Of a stretch of 64,000 bases of DNA, positions 53,701 through 64,000 are shown piece after piece; position 1 is the first letter of the stretch, and each line of letters begins with the position of its first letter. The stretch spans positions 8,415,501 through 8,479,500 of the forward strand of contig CM076267.1 of assembly GCA_038380795.1 (NCBI GenBank), written 5' to 3'. Made by a program: the position numbers and the translations under genes. Below the pieces are notes generated by a model. It had not been told where the DNA came from, ran no database searches, and worked only from the letters and a program-made list of their open reading frames with translations. The stretch is from Pyrocephalus nanus. Taxonomy: Eukaryota; Chordata; Aves; Passeriformes; Tyrannidae.

Positions 53701-54415
53701 ACTCACCGGTGGAAAGAAATTTCATATAATTAGCATTAGTGAAGCCAGATGGGATGGTTCACAGCGTCACTGAAATGTTAAAAATCCTGTTTTATAGCCT
53801 GCTTAAGGGCAGAACTGGTGATAGAGGTGGAAGTGTATATTGAAGACATCATTACTTGTTTTATGGTTAGTGATTACTGTGGAGCAGAGTGTCTGGAATT
53901 AATATGTGGCAGTGTTTTCAGCTGGGCTGGGAAACAGGATGGGCATCTCCTGCAGCATCTACCTACATTATGCAGAAGAAAGCATCTAATACAGGACTTC
54001 AGTTTGAGATCCTCACAAAAATTACACTTGCCTTCTAGTGTAAAAATTGTGCAAGTTGCTAAAAGTTATGCTTGAGGACTGACAATAAAATTAAGTAACC
54101 CAGTATTAGTTAAATCTATATACAGCCACCTCCTGAAACAAAGAAGTATGCTTAATCATGGAACCAAAGTCTGCATTTCTTTTAAGACAGATGACCACAA
54201 AATACAATGCTTGATATGAGTAAATGTATAAAAACATGGCAAAATATTAATTCAGAGGTCTGAAATAGCATTATTCCTATTGAAAGGTGTGGAAACTAAT
54301 GAATTCTTTATTCCCTTAAGTTCTCCTCTCAACATGGGAAGAGTTTCAGAAAGCTAATCTACTCCTACAAGGTATGCAGTCTCCAAAGTATTAGACTTAG
54401 AGCAAAATTGAATGG

Positions 54416-54494
54416 ATCATAGAATATCCTGAAGGGATGATAGAACGTCCCTGAAGGGACCCTCAAGGATCATTAAGTCCAGCTCCTGAATGGC
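54416..54494 (-). mobile_element. CR1 LINE 3'-tail fragment (minus orientation)
   Basis: Read on the minus strand, this short piece gives the usual CR1 3' end: a 'gagctggacttaatgatcc' segment, then 'ttgagggtcccttcaggga', then an imperfectly duplicated tail resembling 'ttctatgat'. Only the last 80 or so bases of the element are present. The tail holds two similar copies of about 22 bases (atcatagaatatcctgaagg and atgatagaacgtccctgaag), which could be slippage in the short terminal repeat that CR1 elements carry. No coding sequence remains. Confidence 0.75.
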
Positions 54495-54519
54495 ACCACT
54501 GTTCTTCCAGTCTAAACTC

Positions 54520-54605
54520 AGCTTACAAATACAGAAAATGTGGAAGTTCAGAGAGTTGTATAAAGCACCCATCAGATCTGAGACCCAGATAATGGATCAA
54601 CAGTT
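54520..54605 (+). mobile_element. Possible MIR core fragment
   Basis: The stretch 'agcttacaaatacagaaaat' then 'gtggaagttcagagagttgt' and 'ataaagcacccatcagatct' loosely follows the MIR core (ttttacagatgaggaaactg, aggcacagagaggttaagtg, acttgcccaaggtcacac). Similarity is weak and the match is short. It directly follows the CR1 tail at 54416-54494. Confidence 0.28.
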
Positions 54606-55787
54606 CTAGAAAGTGGTTACAGTATTTTCCTGGTAATCCTTACAGACAGAAAGCATCATCTTCCTAGGCTCATCACTTCACCAGTCACTCATGTCACTCA
54701 GTTGAACCAAACAGAGAACACCTCAGGGACTGGTTTTAAAGGCAGATCTGAGATCAGAGTCCAGAAAAATACTCCATTTATTACCACAATATTCCATAGT
54801 CCAGTCTCATGTGTTTATACCAGAGGTTTCTGATGTTAGCATAAGTTAAAATTATACAGAATCCATCAACAAACATCTGCAATGTGTTCAGCCTTCCCAG
54901 TGTGTTTAATGACACATATATTTGTGATTATAACTGGGAAACTTATTTATCTAGTAGCTTGTTTTAATAAAGATATTTTCCTATGATTAGACAGCCGACA
55001 TAGAATTTATAAGCAGAAAGAGGAGCTGATGAGAAAAACTATAAGCTCTTACATACTGTCCTGAATTGTAAAACATCCTAAGGCATCTCACCATGGAAAA
55101 ATTACTGTGCACTGCAAATAAGCACCCAACACGGCACTAACTCTTTGCATTTCAGATTTGATTATCATCATCATTGGAAGTCTTAGCTTCACCAGAAAAA
55201 TGCATTGAGTCCTACAGTTCAAACTTCTGTGAAATCTGCTTGCTAAAACAAATCCATTTTCACTCCAGTTTTCCAATATAATTCCCACAGTGAAAACTCA
55301 AAATGTAGCATTGCATAAAATGTATTTTGTGCCTATGCAGCATAAGTCCTAAAACCATTTATTATTGATTTCTTCTGTTCGATAGAAGGTACTGAGTTAC
55401 AGACTGAGTCTTAACTGGAAACCACAATGTTAAGGTTTGAAAACACCAGGTTTTGCTAAGCAGATATTACAGCAAAACCCACATAAGTGTTGAGTACATA
55501 CCAGAAGATGTTTCTCCAAGTTTGTTCTGAAATTCATTTAAGAACAGCTGAAAACACCCTATTTCAGAAATCACGTTCAGGTACTTCAAAGGCAAAAAAT
55601 CAATTTCATTAGAAATCAAGTTGCTCACAAGATCAAGTTCTAGGATTTCTGCGTCTTTGTTAATATGTCTGTCTGTTTTCCATGTAGTGATAACAATAGG
55701 AATTGCAGAAGGTGTTTCTGTGGGATTTTGACTGTCAAGTCCATGTCTTGTCCCTGCACTGTCTTTCTCTCTGACCACTAATCCTTC
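54606..55787. other. Unique DNA between repeat fragments, no gene recognised
   Basis: Lies between the CR1/MIR-like fragments at 54416-54605 and the CR1 tail at 55788. The only thing of note is a minus-strand open frame ending at a canonical donor at 55502, described as a finding. Confidence 0.45.
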
Positions 55788-55845
55788 TAGGCAGAACCGT
55801 CGGAAGAGTCCTACAAAAATCATCTAGTCCAGCTGCCTTCCTTTC
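55788..55845 (-). mobile_element. Probable CR1 LINE 3'-tail fragment (minus orientation)
   Basis: The minus strand reads 'ggcagctggactagatgat' followed by 'ttttgtaggactcttccgac', which resembles the CR1 3'-terminal consensus (ctagatgatctttgtaggtcccttcc). Only this terminal stretch is convincing. The sequence at higher coordinates (to about 56100) is moderately GC-rich and may be more of the same element, but I could not match it. The short length and divergence keep confidence modest. Confidence 0.42.
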
Positions 55846-58273
55846 AACTCACCGGCTCAGGTACTCTTGGTGTGTGTTTCAGCCTGAGCTGAACTGAGAA
55901 TATCAAACCACCCTGAAGTGGAGCAGCACAGAGCACAGGTTTACCCTCTGTCACTGTGTGGCCTGACAACCACCACTGAGACTGAACCCCGAGGGTCACA
56001 GTCTGACCCTTCGTGGCACAGCCCCTGCCATTACTACCTGCATCCAGATTAGGCTCCTCCCTAATAATACTGCAACAGGTATTTACACTTCTACCCAAAG
56101 CAGAACATCAGATTCTTAGACTAAGTGAAGTCTGAGTACAGGGTTGTAGGTAAACCAGTTAAATGAAATTGCATTTTCTTGTCCTTATGAACAGTGTGAT
56201 CCCCTCACTGAAGTCCTTACAATATTCAGTAAAAATACTAATGTTCCGGCCAAACATTTAGTAAAGTAGCCATGGTGGAACATCTATACCACACCTGAAC
56301 TGGCCAGAAGGGCTGTCCTAGGAAGCCAATAATCTTTTGGATAAAGTTCCAGTTGCAGGAAAAATTCCTTGAACAGTCTATCTATAACTTTCTTTTATGA
56401 GTGCAGTCTAAGTGAATAGGAAAAATTTAACTCCATAAACTGACAACATCTAAATTAAGAAAAACACTTAAAATCTGATTGAGACAGACTTTTTGTTTTA
56501 CCCACATTTTTCAATGATTTAGAAAACGAAGTCCTTGTCATTTGAACAGAGGAGAAAAAAAATAAAGAAAGAGGAGAATGTGTTCTTCACTCAAATTACC
56601 AAAAGAGAATTTAGACAATGAGGAGATTAAATGACACAAGATGAGAAAAAAACTGTTTTAGTACGAAACTGTCATTTAAGGTTTCACAGGTTCTAAGCTG
56701 GTGCTATAACTATATTCCATCTGTTAGAGTTTCTTGATAAATACAGAGTTTGAGAGTGGCTTAAAGCACTGGAGGTTATACTTAATGAACCAATCTGCTG
56801 CAGCTTTATACTACTACCATTTTAGATAAAGGAAATTAAGTGGAAAGATAAGCATATTCAGATTTCCAAAGGGTACTTGATGAGATTCTATGATTCAAGA
56901 TTGCTTAGCAAATTGGGAACCACCAGGTTAATTGGGACAATTTGCTTGACAGGTAATGTCTCAAGAGCAGGAATTCATGCATTAGCAATTCAGAAGACAG
57001 TGGTAACTGTCCAGAAAACTGAAACGTTAGAGAAGTGATCAAAAATAAAGTTTACAATTCACCAAAGAAAGTTAAAACACATTACTTCAGAAAAATATGC
57101 ACCTATATGGAGTTGATGGGGAAGAGCTGCTTGGTCACAGTGTTTTTGAAAAGGACTAATCACAGATAATAAATAATCACTAATACCACACCATTATTAA
57201 AAATACCAAAACAACAAACATTTCAAGAGCATGCTCTACATCTTCATTACAGATTACATGGAAGCAGCAAGCTTGAGCCACAGAAAGAAAACATTCAGAC
57301 TGTCTATCAGGAAAACAGACAGTGTAATTGAGACATGAGAATCAATAGTCTGAAATACAGTCTCATTATCAGTGGAATGGCTGATTCTTCATTCAAAATT
57401 TAAGTGGAAATATAAATTACAGGAAATATCTTCCTTACAAACTCATTTTCTCTGATTCAGGCAGGGTGGCTCACACAACCTGCACAAGAAGGCTGTGGTC
57501 CCTAATTCCCTACATATGGACAGTAGAGAAAAACAGGCTTCTGAAGAGGGTGGCTTAGATCTTTTTTAGGCTTTTATCTAAAGCTCATTCCAAAATGACT
57601 TTGTCTCTTTTCTGACTACAAGAACCTTGGGAGACAAAGAGTCTAATTTAGGAAACAACACTTAAATTTGAGCAGTGTGAATACTGCACTATGGCTCTAC
57701 CTGGCTGAACAGGGTTTGTGTTTCACAGTGGTTCGCTAAAACCTTCATGCTTCCTCTAGTATACTCCTGAACTATAAGTTTGAATGAAGTTAACAGGATA
57801 AAATAAAAGCATAAACCTCGCTGCTGGAGAGCTCCTCCCAAAACTGCACAAACTGCTGAACACTACAGACAAAATACTGAGATCCAAACAGATTGTGTCT
57901 CAGGAAATAGTCTGACAGAAGGAAAATGCAGCTCAGTGCAAATTAATTTAGAAGCAAACAACAAATTGCCCCGTACAATAACCAAAAAGGGTTTGAAAAG
58001 TCTTGTGAGACAAAAGTAACAACCGGCAGGCAACTACACTGTTGTAGTTTTGTTCAAGTTGTTATGGTTTTAATAGCTGAAAAGTAGCAATGTTGTCAGA
58101 TCCTGGCATCCTGGACACACCACTGTTACTGGCTTAGCACAATATGACATCAAAACTTCACAGCCTCTGAAGAATGTAAGTGTGAAAGATATTTAAAATA
58201 TCTAGATCCTTTCTTATTGGGCAAAAATAAAAACGCTGAGCTGGGCATAATTTGACAAATTCATTAAAACAGT

Positions 58274-58298
58274 AAAAAAAAAAAAAAAAAAAAAAAAA
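58274..58298 (+). repeat. Poly-A run of 25
   Basis: Uninterrupted A run after 'ttcattaaaacagt', followed by 'gagaggtt'. No element body recognised upstream. Confidence 0.95.
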
Positions 58299-58334
58299 GA
58301 GAGGTTAAAAGAAACAAAGTCAAATCATCATATG

Positions 58335-58412
58335 GTGTCAGCTGGCAGAACTCCACTGGTTTTAAAAGTAATTGCACCAATTTCTGTTAGTTCAGGATTT
58401 TTTCTGGCCCTT
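58335..58412 (+). mobile_element. Possible old amniote interspersed repeat, family unnamed
   Basis: The order 'gcagaactccactggtttta', 'aaagtaattgcaccaatttc', 'tgttagttcaggattttttc' and 'tggccc' resembles a motif widespread in reptile genomes ('ctccattgatttcaatggag', 'ttacaccaatttataccagc', 'tgaggatctggccc'). I cannot assign the family name with confidence. It directly follows a 25-base poly-A run at 58274 that is probably unrelated. Confidence 0.33.
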
Positions 58413-61400
58413 AAAATGCTCCATTAAGAGTATCTATTTTTAAAAAGAAAGAAACAGAACCTGTTAGGACTGGTAACTTTACTGCATACATAATAAGAAA
58501 AAAATTTGGAATACAGCTGAAGCAAGAAAAATTCAAGCTGCACCTGTTTGACTGTTGACAAATACTGTTAGTTAAATTTGGATAACAGGACAGATAGACT
58601 GAAGAAGAAAAAAAAACACAGTCAAGAGTATCAAGACAGTTTACAATAATAATGTAATAGTCCTATAAATATTTTCAAACCTAATACAAACTAAAATTAT
58701 TTAATATACTTAGTTTTAAGTCAGCTCATATCAAATCTCCCCCTTTCTATTTGCTGATATTTTCAAATATCCACAGCATCAGGTTTATCTTCCTTTTTAC
58801 TGAATTTTACAGTAAAATTTCAATAGCCTCTGAACACATCTGAAAGGTATTCCCCTGGCAGAGAAAACTGTTTCCTATGGGTATTCCTCATTTAGTGTTT
58901 GTCATCCCCTCTTAGGTGTTCTATTTTCTTCTGGAAAATGCCTGCTGCAGGCCAAGATCTTTCAGATCACATCCATTACAAATGCAAACAGACTGTTTAT
59001 TTGCTATTGCAGCTCTGAAATAGTCCAGAAACAGACAGTAGGCTTTGGAAGAATAAATCTCCTTGGTTGCCAGACTATCAAATAGAATGTTTCCTGAATT
59101 ATATACATAACACACACTAACACGCTGTGCTTTGGACAGATAACATATGCAAGTCATATTTCAGTATAGCTTTCTGCAATCCTTTTGCTCATTCTCCATT
59201 TCCAGTTGAGTATCACAAATTAACTGTATCTTTAAGGTTCTTATTTTTTTAAGCTATTTTCCCCTTTATACAAATATTATAAATAATTTGATACTAAGAT
59301 CACATTTTATAGAGGCATTTTCCTTACTAGTAATAGAGGCTCACCAAAAGCAAAGTATAAAACTGTCAAAAGGAAATTGAACCTTTTACCAAGACACTTG
59401 CTATTATTAGCACCATTTCAGATACAAACTAAGCAACACAGCACAGAATTTATTTGCACAAAGAGTGTAGAGCCAGATATGGACACTGATTCCTTCACTT
59501 CCTGCATTATTTTGCATGATACTTATTTTCTAGTTCCCTCTTTATTGCTTATGGCATCTCAAAGCTCCATCACAGCATGCTTGTGAAAAATTAGAATATA
59601 TCACTTCATGCTTATTAGGACTTCCAAGGCCATACAAATGTTTATTAAACTACAGAAGACTATAAAATTTAATTCACTGACTTTTACCTACAGTAGATGG
59701 GTATCTCTGAGACAGACCAAACTCAACCTTTTCAGAGTTTCTTTCATTCTTTTCTTTTTTACTTTGCTCTGTCACTTCAGTCTGCCTTGATAGATGGGAT
59801 GGCCCACTCTGTTAGGCAAAACAATGTGATTTTCTTGATCATACTTTTTAAAATAGATTAGATTTTTAAAGACTTGAAATACTCCAACCCAGTTAATACA
59901 AGTCTCTCCCCATTTGACCTCACCACTTATTTTTTTCCCCCTTTTAAAATGAATCCCAGTAAAAAGCCCTCTTCTCTACAAAGTCTTTCTGCTCTTTGTT
60001 CTGTCCACTAGCAGACACATACAACATTAGATTTAAAGCCATAGGACTTTACAAGCTATATAACACATTTGCTATCCTTTTCATCTAAACTCAAGATGTT
60101 ATTTGTCTTCCAGAGTCAATTCTATTGAGGCACTTCTATTTCCACCAAAAACTGAAGTCCTGAGTCATGTGCATCTGGAAGAAATTAAATAGGAATATTT
60201 TTGTACTTCTGCAACCAAAGCGACAATTCAGCATAAGAAAACCATCTCTCTATGATAGGAAAGATTCCTGTGCCTGATTTTATTCTCTGTGCTCAGGACA
60301 AAACACTCATCATAACTATCTCTGTATGAGATGACAGACTGCAACAATATTTGCCTCAGCTGATTACTCAGTTCTGCCACAGTTCCTATTACCAATCTTC
60401 CTGCCTTTCATTTGAGAGTTTGAGATTTATTTTTTTGTTTTCCTCTAAGACTTATACTCACCACTGGGGTTTAGGTTTTGTTTTAAAATAAAAAAAGGCT
60501 GTCAGAGCCCCAGAGCAGACATGTCCAAACCAGACAGAGTAACAATTTAGAGTAACTCTGTATTCCACAGACAGATGAACTAAAAAGAGGTGGCTATGAT
60601 ATGCTGGATACAACCACAGTTTAAGATCCAAAGGAGAATTACCCTGACAACAACCAAAATCCACCTGTCCAAGTCAAGCTAAACCACAGTTTGTACAAGA
60701 AACAAGTTTTCACGTGGCCTCAGGCTCCACTATTTGTTTCCTGCAAAGTAGGAGATATAGTCAGAGATGATGTTTTTGTTAATATATGTTTCATTTCGTA
60801 GGGGGTTTGATCTTCAAAAAGAGAAGGAAATGGTATTCTGAATTTAATAGCCATCCCAAGCATTTTCTGTTTGGTCATATCAGTGAGGAATTGCCCCAGT
60901 GAGATACTGATGTCAGCTGTAAGTCAGGTGCAGGCTTTATATGGCCTCATTTCAGCTACCGTTCACCTTATTCTGGAACTTGGAATTAGTTTCTCTTTAT
61001 TGAATCTTTGCATTGTTTCTTACATGGATTTCAAAACACTTTGTGTATCCTGTGTTATTTATTTGTCTAAGCCAGGATTGAATGAGTCATCTATAATGAA
61101 AATTGCACAAGTGGGATTTCAGCTCTTTTTCTGTTTGCAAATTGCCTGTGAACAAATTGCAGAGGCCTCCAATGGATAACCCAAAAATACCAACAGTATT
61201 TCATAAGAGTAATTAATTGGATTTGCAAGTTGACCACAAATACTTCACTGAAGTAGTTGTACATTCCCTGCTCTGTTTCAAAAGTTATGTGGTATCACTT
61301 TTACTCTTTTGTAGGGTCTCTTAAGTATGGTAGACTCAACGTCATCTAATATGAAAACAATGCATCTAACCATTAAAATAAGTTCTGAATCACATACTTG

Positions 61401-62339
61401 AACAGCAGCATTAAAATTCACAGTTCAGAATTCTCTATTTCAGAGCATATTGCTGTAATTGAGATTAATATCGTACCTCAGCTAATCTTCCCCTTGCAGT
61501 GTTTCCACACTGTCTAACACAGAAAATATCTCCCAAGATTATGGGAACGTAGCCAAGGCAGTCATCTAAAATTTCAAATGCATATTTTCTGTTTCTATCC
61601 TGTGCTAACTCTCACCTTTGTTTTCAGCACTTAAACAATTATGTGATTAATATGTAATTCATGTCATTAAACTGCTTTTCTTCCTCCTGGATGATTAATG
61701 ATTGTGTTAAACAGATACTTCATTTCCTTCGCTAAGAATCTTTAAAAAATTTTTTTTAATGCATATTTCAGTTTTCCTCAGCTGATAACTTACTATTGTT
61801 TACTAAAATTGGGAGGATTTATTTCTGTCACACGCCTTAAATGAGTGATTTTCACAATTAAGCGATTTGTTCTTCATAGAAGCTAAGCTTTTCATTAAAT
61901 GTTTTCACAGTACTCAAGTTGGAGCAAAAGCTCAAATATTAAGAACCCAAACAGATGTTCTAGCCAAAATGAAAAAATCACAAATCTGAAATTAAGATAC
62001 AGCTGCTAAATTCCGTGACAAAAGGTGACATTCTCCTCCCTCCCTAACAGAAAACAGCCCACTCCTCGCTGTCCTGAAGAGACACAGGCTGCAATGGCTT
62101 CAAGCTGCCTTTGTGCTCTTCCAATGGGATCCCTTCTAGGTTTTGTCAAAGACCTAGAGATTTACCGTAAAATCACCAACATTAAGTTTCATGCAAGTGT
62201 AGGGTACCTCAGGCAGATATCAGCATTAAAAAATGCCTGGATTTTGCAATTTGGAACAATGACCTCTATCACTGAACAATGAAAAAAAAAATTGTGAAAA
62301 AGATGGGGAAGTGACAACAATTTCACAGCAGAAAAACCT

Positions 62340-62360
62340 AAAAAAAAAAAAAAAAAAAAA
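62340..62360 (+). repeat. Poly-A run of 21
   Basis: Uninterrupted A run, 300 bases upstream of the ancient CR1 tail and probably unrelated to it. Confidence 0.95.
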
Positions 62361-62654
62361 GAAGAAATTAAGTAGGCAAAAATCAGAACAGCTACATTAT
62401 AGTTGAAGTTATTCAACAGTTTCATAGCCAACAGCTCATCAGGATGTAGAAATGGACAAATATATAAGCAAGGAGTGGGTTCATGTGTGCTGTGCCATAG
62501 GAAGAGAGGCTAGAGAGAAATTTAGTGTTTCACTCACAAGTGGAACATGAGAAGAGCTTACCAAAGAGGATGTGTAAAGGATAAACAAGTTAGTCAAGAA
62601 AAAAAAAAGTTTCCAGCGTATTTCTGGTCTAATGAGGGAGCATGACAGGATGAT

Positions 62655-62902
62655 TAGAAGCTGGAATTCAGACTGAAGATAAAGCATGAATTTCAAACCG
62701 CTGGAGCAGTTAGGGAAAAATATTTCCAAGAGATATAGAAGGTTCTCCACCTCTTGAAATACTCATACAATCAGCAAATTGATTTCAAAGAGGCAATGTC
62801 CTCTACAGGGACAAAGTTGTGTGAGCTGGTACAATAGTCATTGCTTGGCATTATGGGCTGCATGAAGTTGGGATGATCACAGTCTGGCCTTCAGAAAACA
62901 AA
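62655..62902 (+). mobile_element. Ancient CR1/L3-like LINE 3' tail
   Basis: A second old CR1/L3-type tail in plus orientation. Matching landmarks in order are 'gctggagcagttagggaaa', 'ttccaagagatatagaagg', 'ttctccacctcttgaaat', then 'ttatgggctgcatgaagttg' and 'ggatgatcacagtctggcct' with a terminal 'tcagaaaac'. These parallel the consensus 'gtggaacag..ttgccaaggg', 'ttctccatcacttgaagt' and the terminal 'gatcacaatggtcccttctg'. It is heavily diverged with small indels and carries no open frame. Confidence 0.62.
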
Positions 62903-64000
62903 ATTTATTCCAAGTCTGTTGATACAGACACACATGGAAAACATTTCTTTCGTTCCTTCCAGAACAAAAGAGCAATATCTGACATGAGACACGGTTACTT
63001 TGTTTTGAAGAGGCAGAGTCCTATACAAGGCAAAACTGAACTTTCCTGAGGCTCAGTTCTAACAGATAGTTACACCAACAGAAATGCAGAAGGATGCACA
63101 GCTTGCCTGGAAAACAGCTGAAATTGTGGAAGATGAGCAGGGGCACAACAGAAAACACACAAAGGGAATTTCTGTTCTGAAGCTCTTGATTTTTTTCCAT
63201 ATGCACACCAAGAAAGCCAAACAGGAACTTCAAAATGCCCCTTTTCTTAATGGAAACCAAAAGTGTTTGACTAAAACCCAAAACCAGCATTCTTGTCATC
63301 CTTCATTTTCACATTCTGCTCCACAGATGGAGAAGGGGGAAATTCGGTTTTTATAGGCACCGTTTTTCCAAAAGAAACCAATTCAAGAGAGTATTAAATG
63401 CTGAAGGCATTACATTCTCCTTGACAGCAGCAAGAGGGGTGAGGAGTTCAGAGGACTGTCAACCCTTCTGCTCTGAAATCCAGACTGATGACACCAGCTC
63501 CCTGCAGAGCTCAAGGTCACTGGGAGGAAAATACAGGGGACACCATCAATAACCCCACTGTGTCATTAGGCAAGGGCTGTGTATTCTCCACCAAAGCACA
63601 GCATGGAAATACAGCAAGACTGAAGGTGATAGATTGCTTTGGGCCCTGGTGAACACCAAAAATTCAATTTTAGGGAGAACCAGGGACCTCCCGCTCCTTC
63701 CTTCCCAAACAAAGCTGTTAGAGCAGATTAAAGGAAGGTTCTATGAAAACAGAGGTGTGAATTTAAATTTCCCCTCTGGATTTGGACCCATGTCTGCCCT
63801 TTTAATATGATACATATGGAATTATTATCTGGCCATTCAAGACTAGGAAATCAAAGCCATTATCACATTGCTTTTTGCTGATTTCTGAGAATGGTAAAGC
63901 CCTGATATTACACCCTCATGAAAGGTAACCTGCTTCCAGGATAATTCTCTTTCCTTAACACATCATTGTTTTTCCTGATTTCATATTAAACAGGTCTAAA
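62903..64000. other. Unique DNA to window end, no gene recognised
   Basis: Follows the ancient CR1 tail. The part from 63430 to 63760 is moderately GC-richer, but no repeat family or exon could be recognised. The two opposing 90-92-codon open frames around 63021-63356 are shadows of one another and of chance length. Confidence 0.5.

Larger units (their letters stand above)
47553..54415. other. Unique DNA, no gene recognised
   Basis: Contains the 161-codon minus-strand frame (48139-48624), the 173-codon plus-strand frame (49201-49722), a 16-base E-box palindrome (48938-48953), an 18-base poly-T run (50717-50734) and CNE-like AT-rich blocks (49940-50140, 51290-51560). Neither long frame resembles a known protein. 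Confidence 0.5.
55846..62654. other. Unique DNA with old repeat debris, no gene recognised
   Basis: Apart from the poly-A runs (58274-58298 and 62340-62360) and the possible old repeat at 58335, the interval is AT-rich unique DNA. ATTA-rich stretches around 61430-61880 are CNE-like. No exon or RNA gene is supported. Confidence 0.5.

Noticed and set aside
59409..59421. tagcaccattt matches the miR-29 seed.
   Set aside because: The rest of the mature sequence does not match and no hairpin arm is visible nearby.

Overview
The window looks like ordinary non-coding nuclear DNA from a bird. It is AT-rich and CpG-poor, full of simple repeats and homopolymer runs, and has no long reading frames. It carries a well-preserved 3' portion of a CR1 LINE (chicken repeat 1) at about 46951-47552. 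Three to four older CR1 tails and at least one MIR-like SINE remnant are also present, a mix typical of avian or sauropsid genomes. The species cannot be named from this.

No protein-coding gene, rRNA, tRNA, CRISPR array, complete transposon, endogenous retrovirus or CpG-island promoter could be established. The longest uninterrupted reading frames (161-173 codons) are only modestly longer than a random sequence of this size and composition would give, and none is recognisable. The window therefore reads as intergenic DNA (gene desert) or the inside of a very long intron.

Layout. 1-9.9 kb: unique AT-rich DNA with small tandem duplications, a (CAAA)n repeat and one speculative exon-like segment (3947-4042) that reads as a degenerate EF-hand. 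9.9-20.6 kb: (ATC)n, TG-rich and A-rich low-complexity tracts, a 20-bp tandem duplication and a probable MIR. 20.7-31.3 kb: an ancient CR1 tail, an (ATCT)n microsatellite and the clearest MIR copy. 31.3-46.9 kb: long poly-A tracts, small tandem repeats and a GC-richer block at 45.7-46.1 kb of unknown origin. 46.95-47.55 kb: the CR1 element. 47.6-64 kb: a perfect 16-bp palindrome of two E-boxes, two minus-strand CR1 tails, an old amniote-type repeat and another ancient CR1 tail near 62.65-62.90 kb.

No previously undescribed system could be identified. The leads most worth checking are the EF-hand-like segment, the E-box palindrome and several homeodomain-motif-rich blocks that resemble conserved non-coding elements. 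All repeat-family assignments were made by eye against remembered consensus patterns and need RepeatMasker confirmation.
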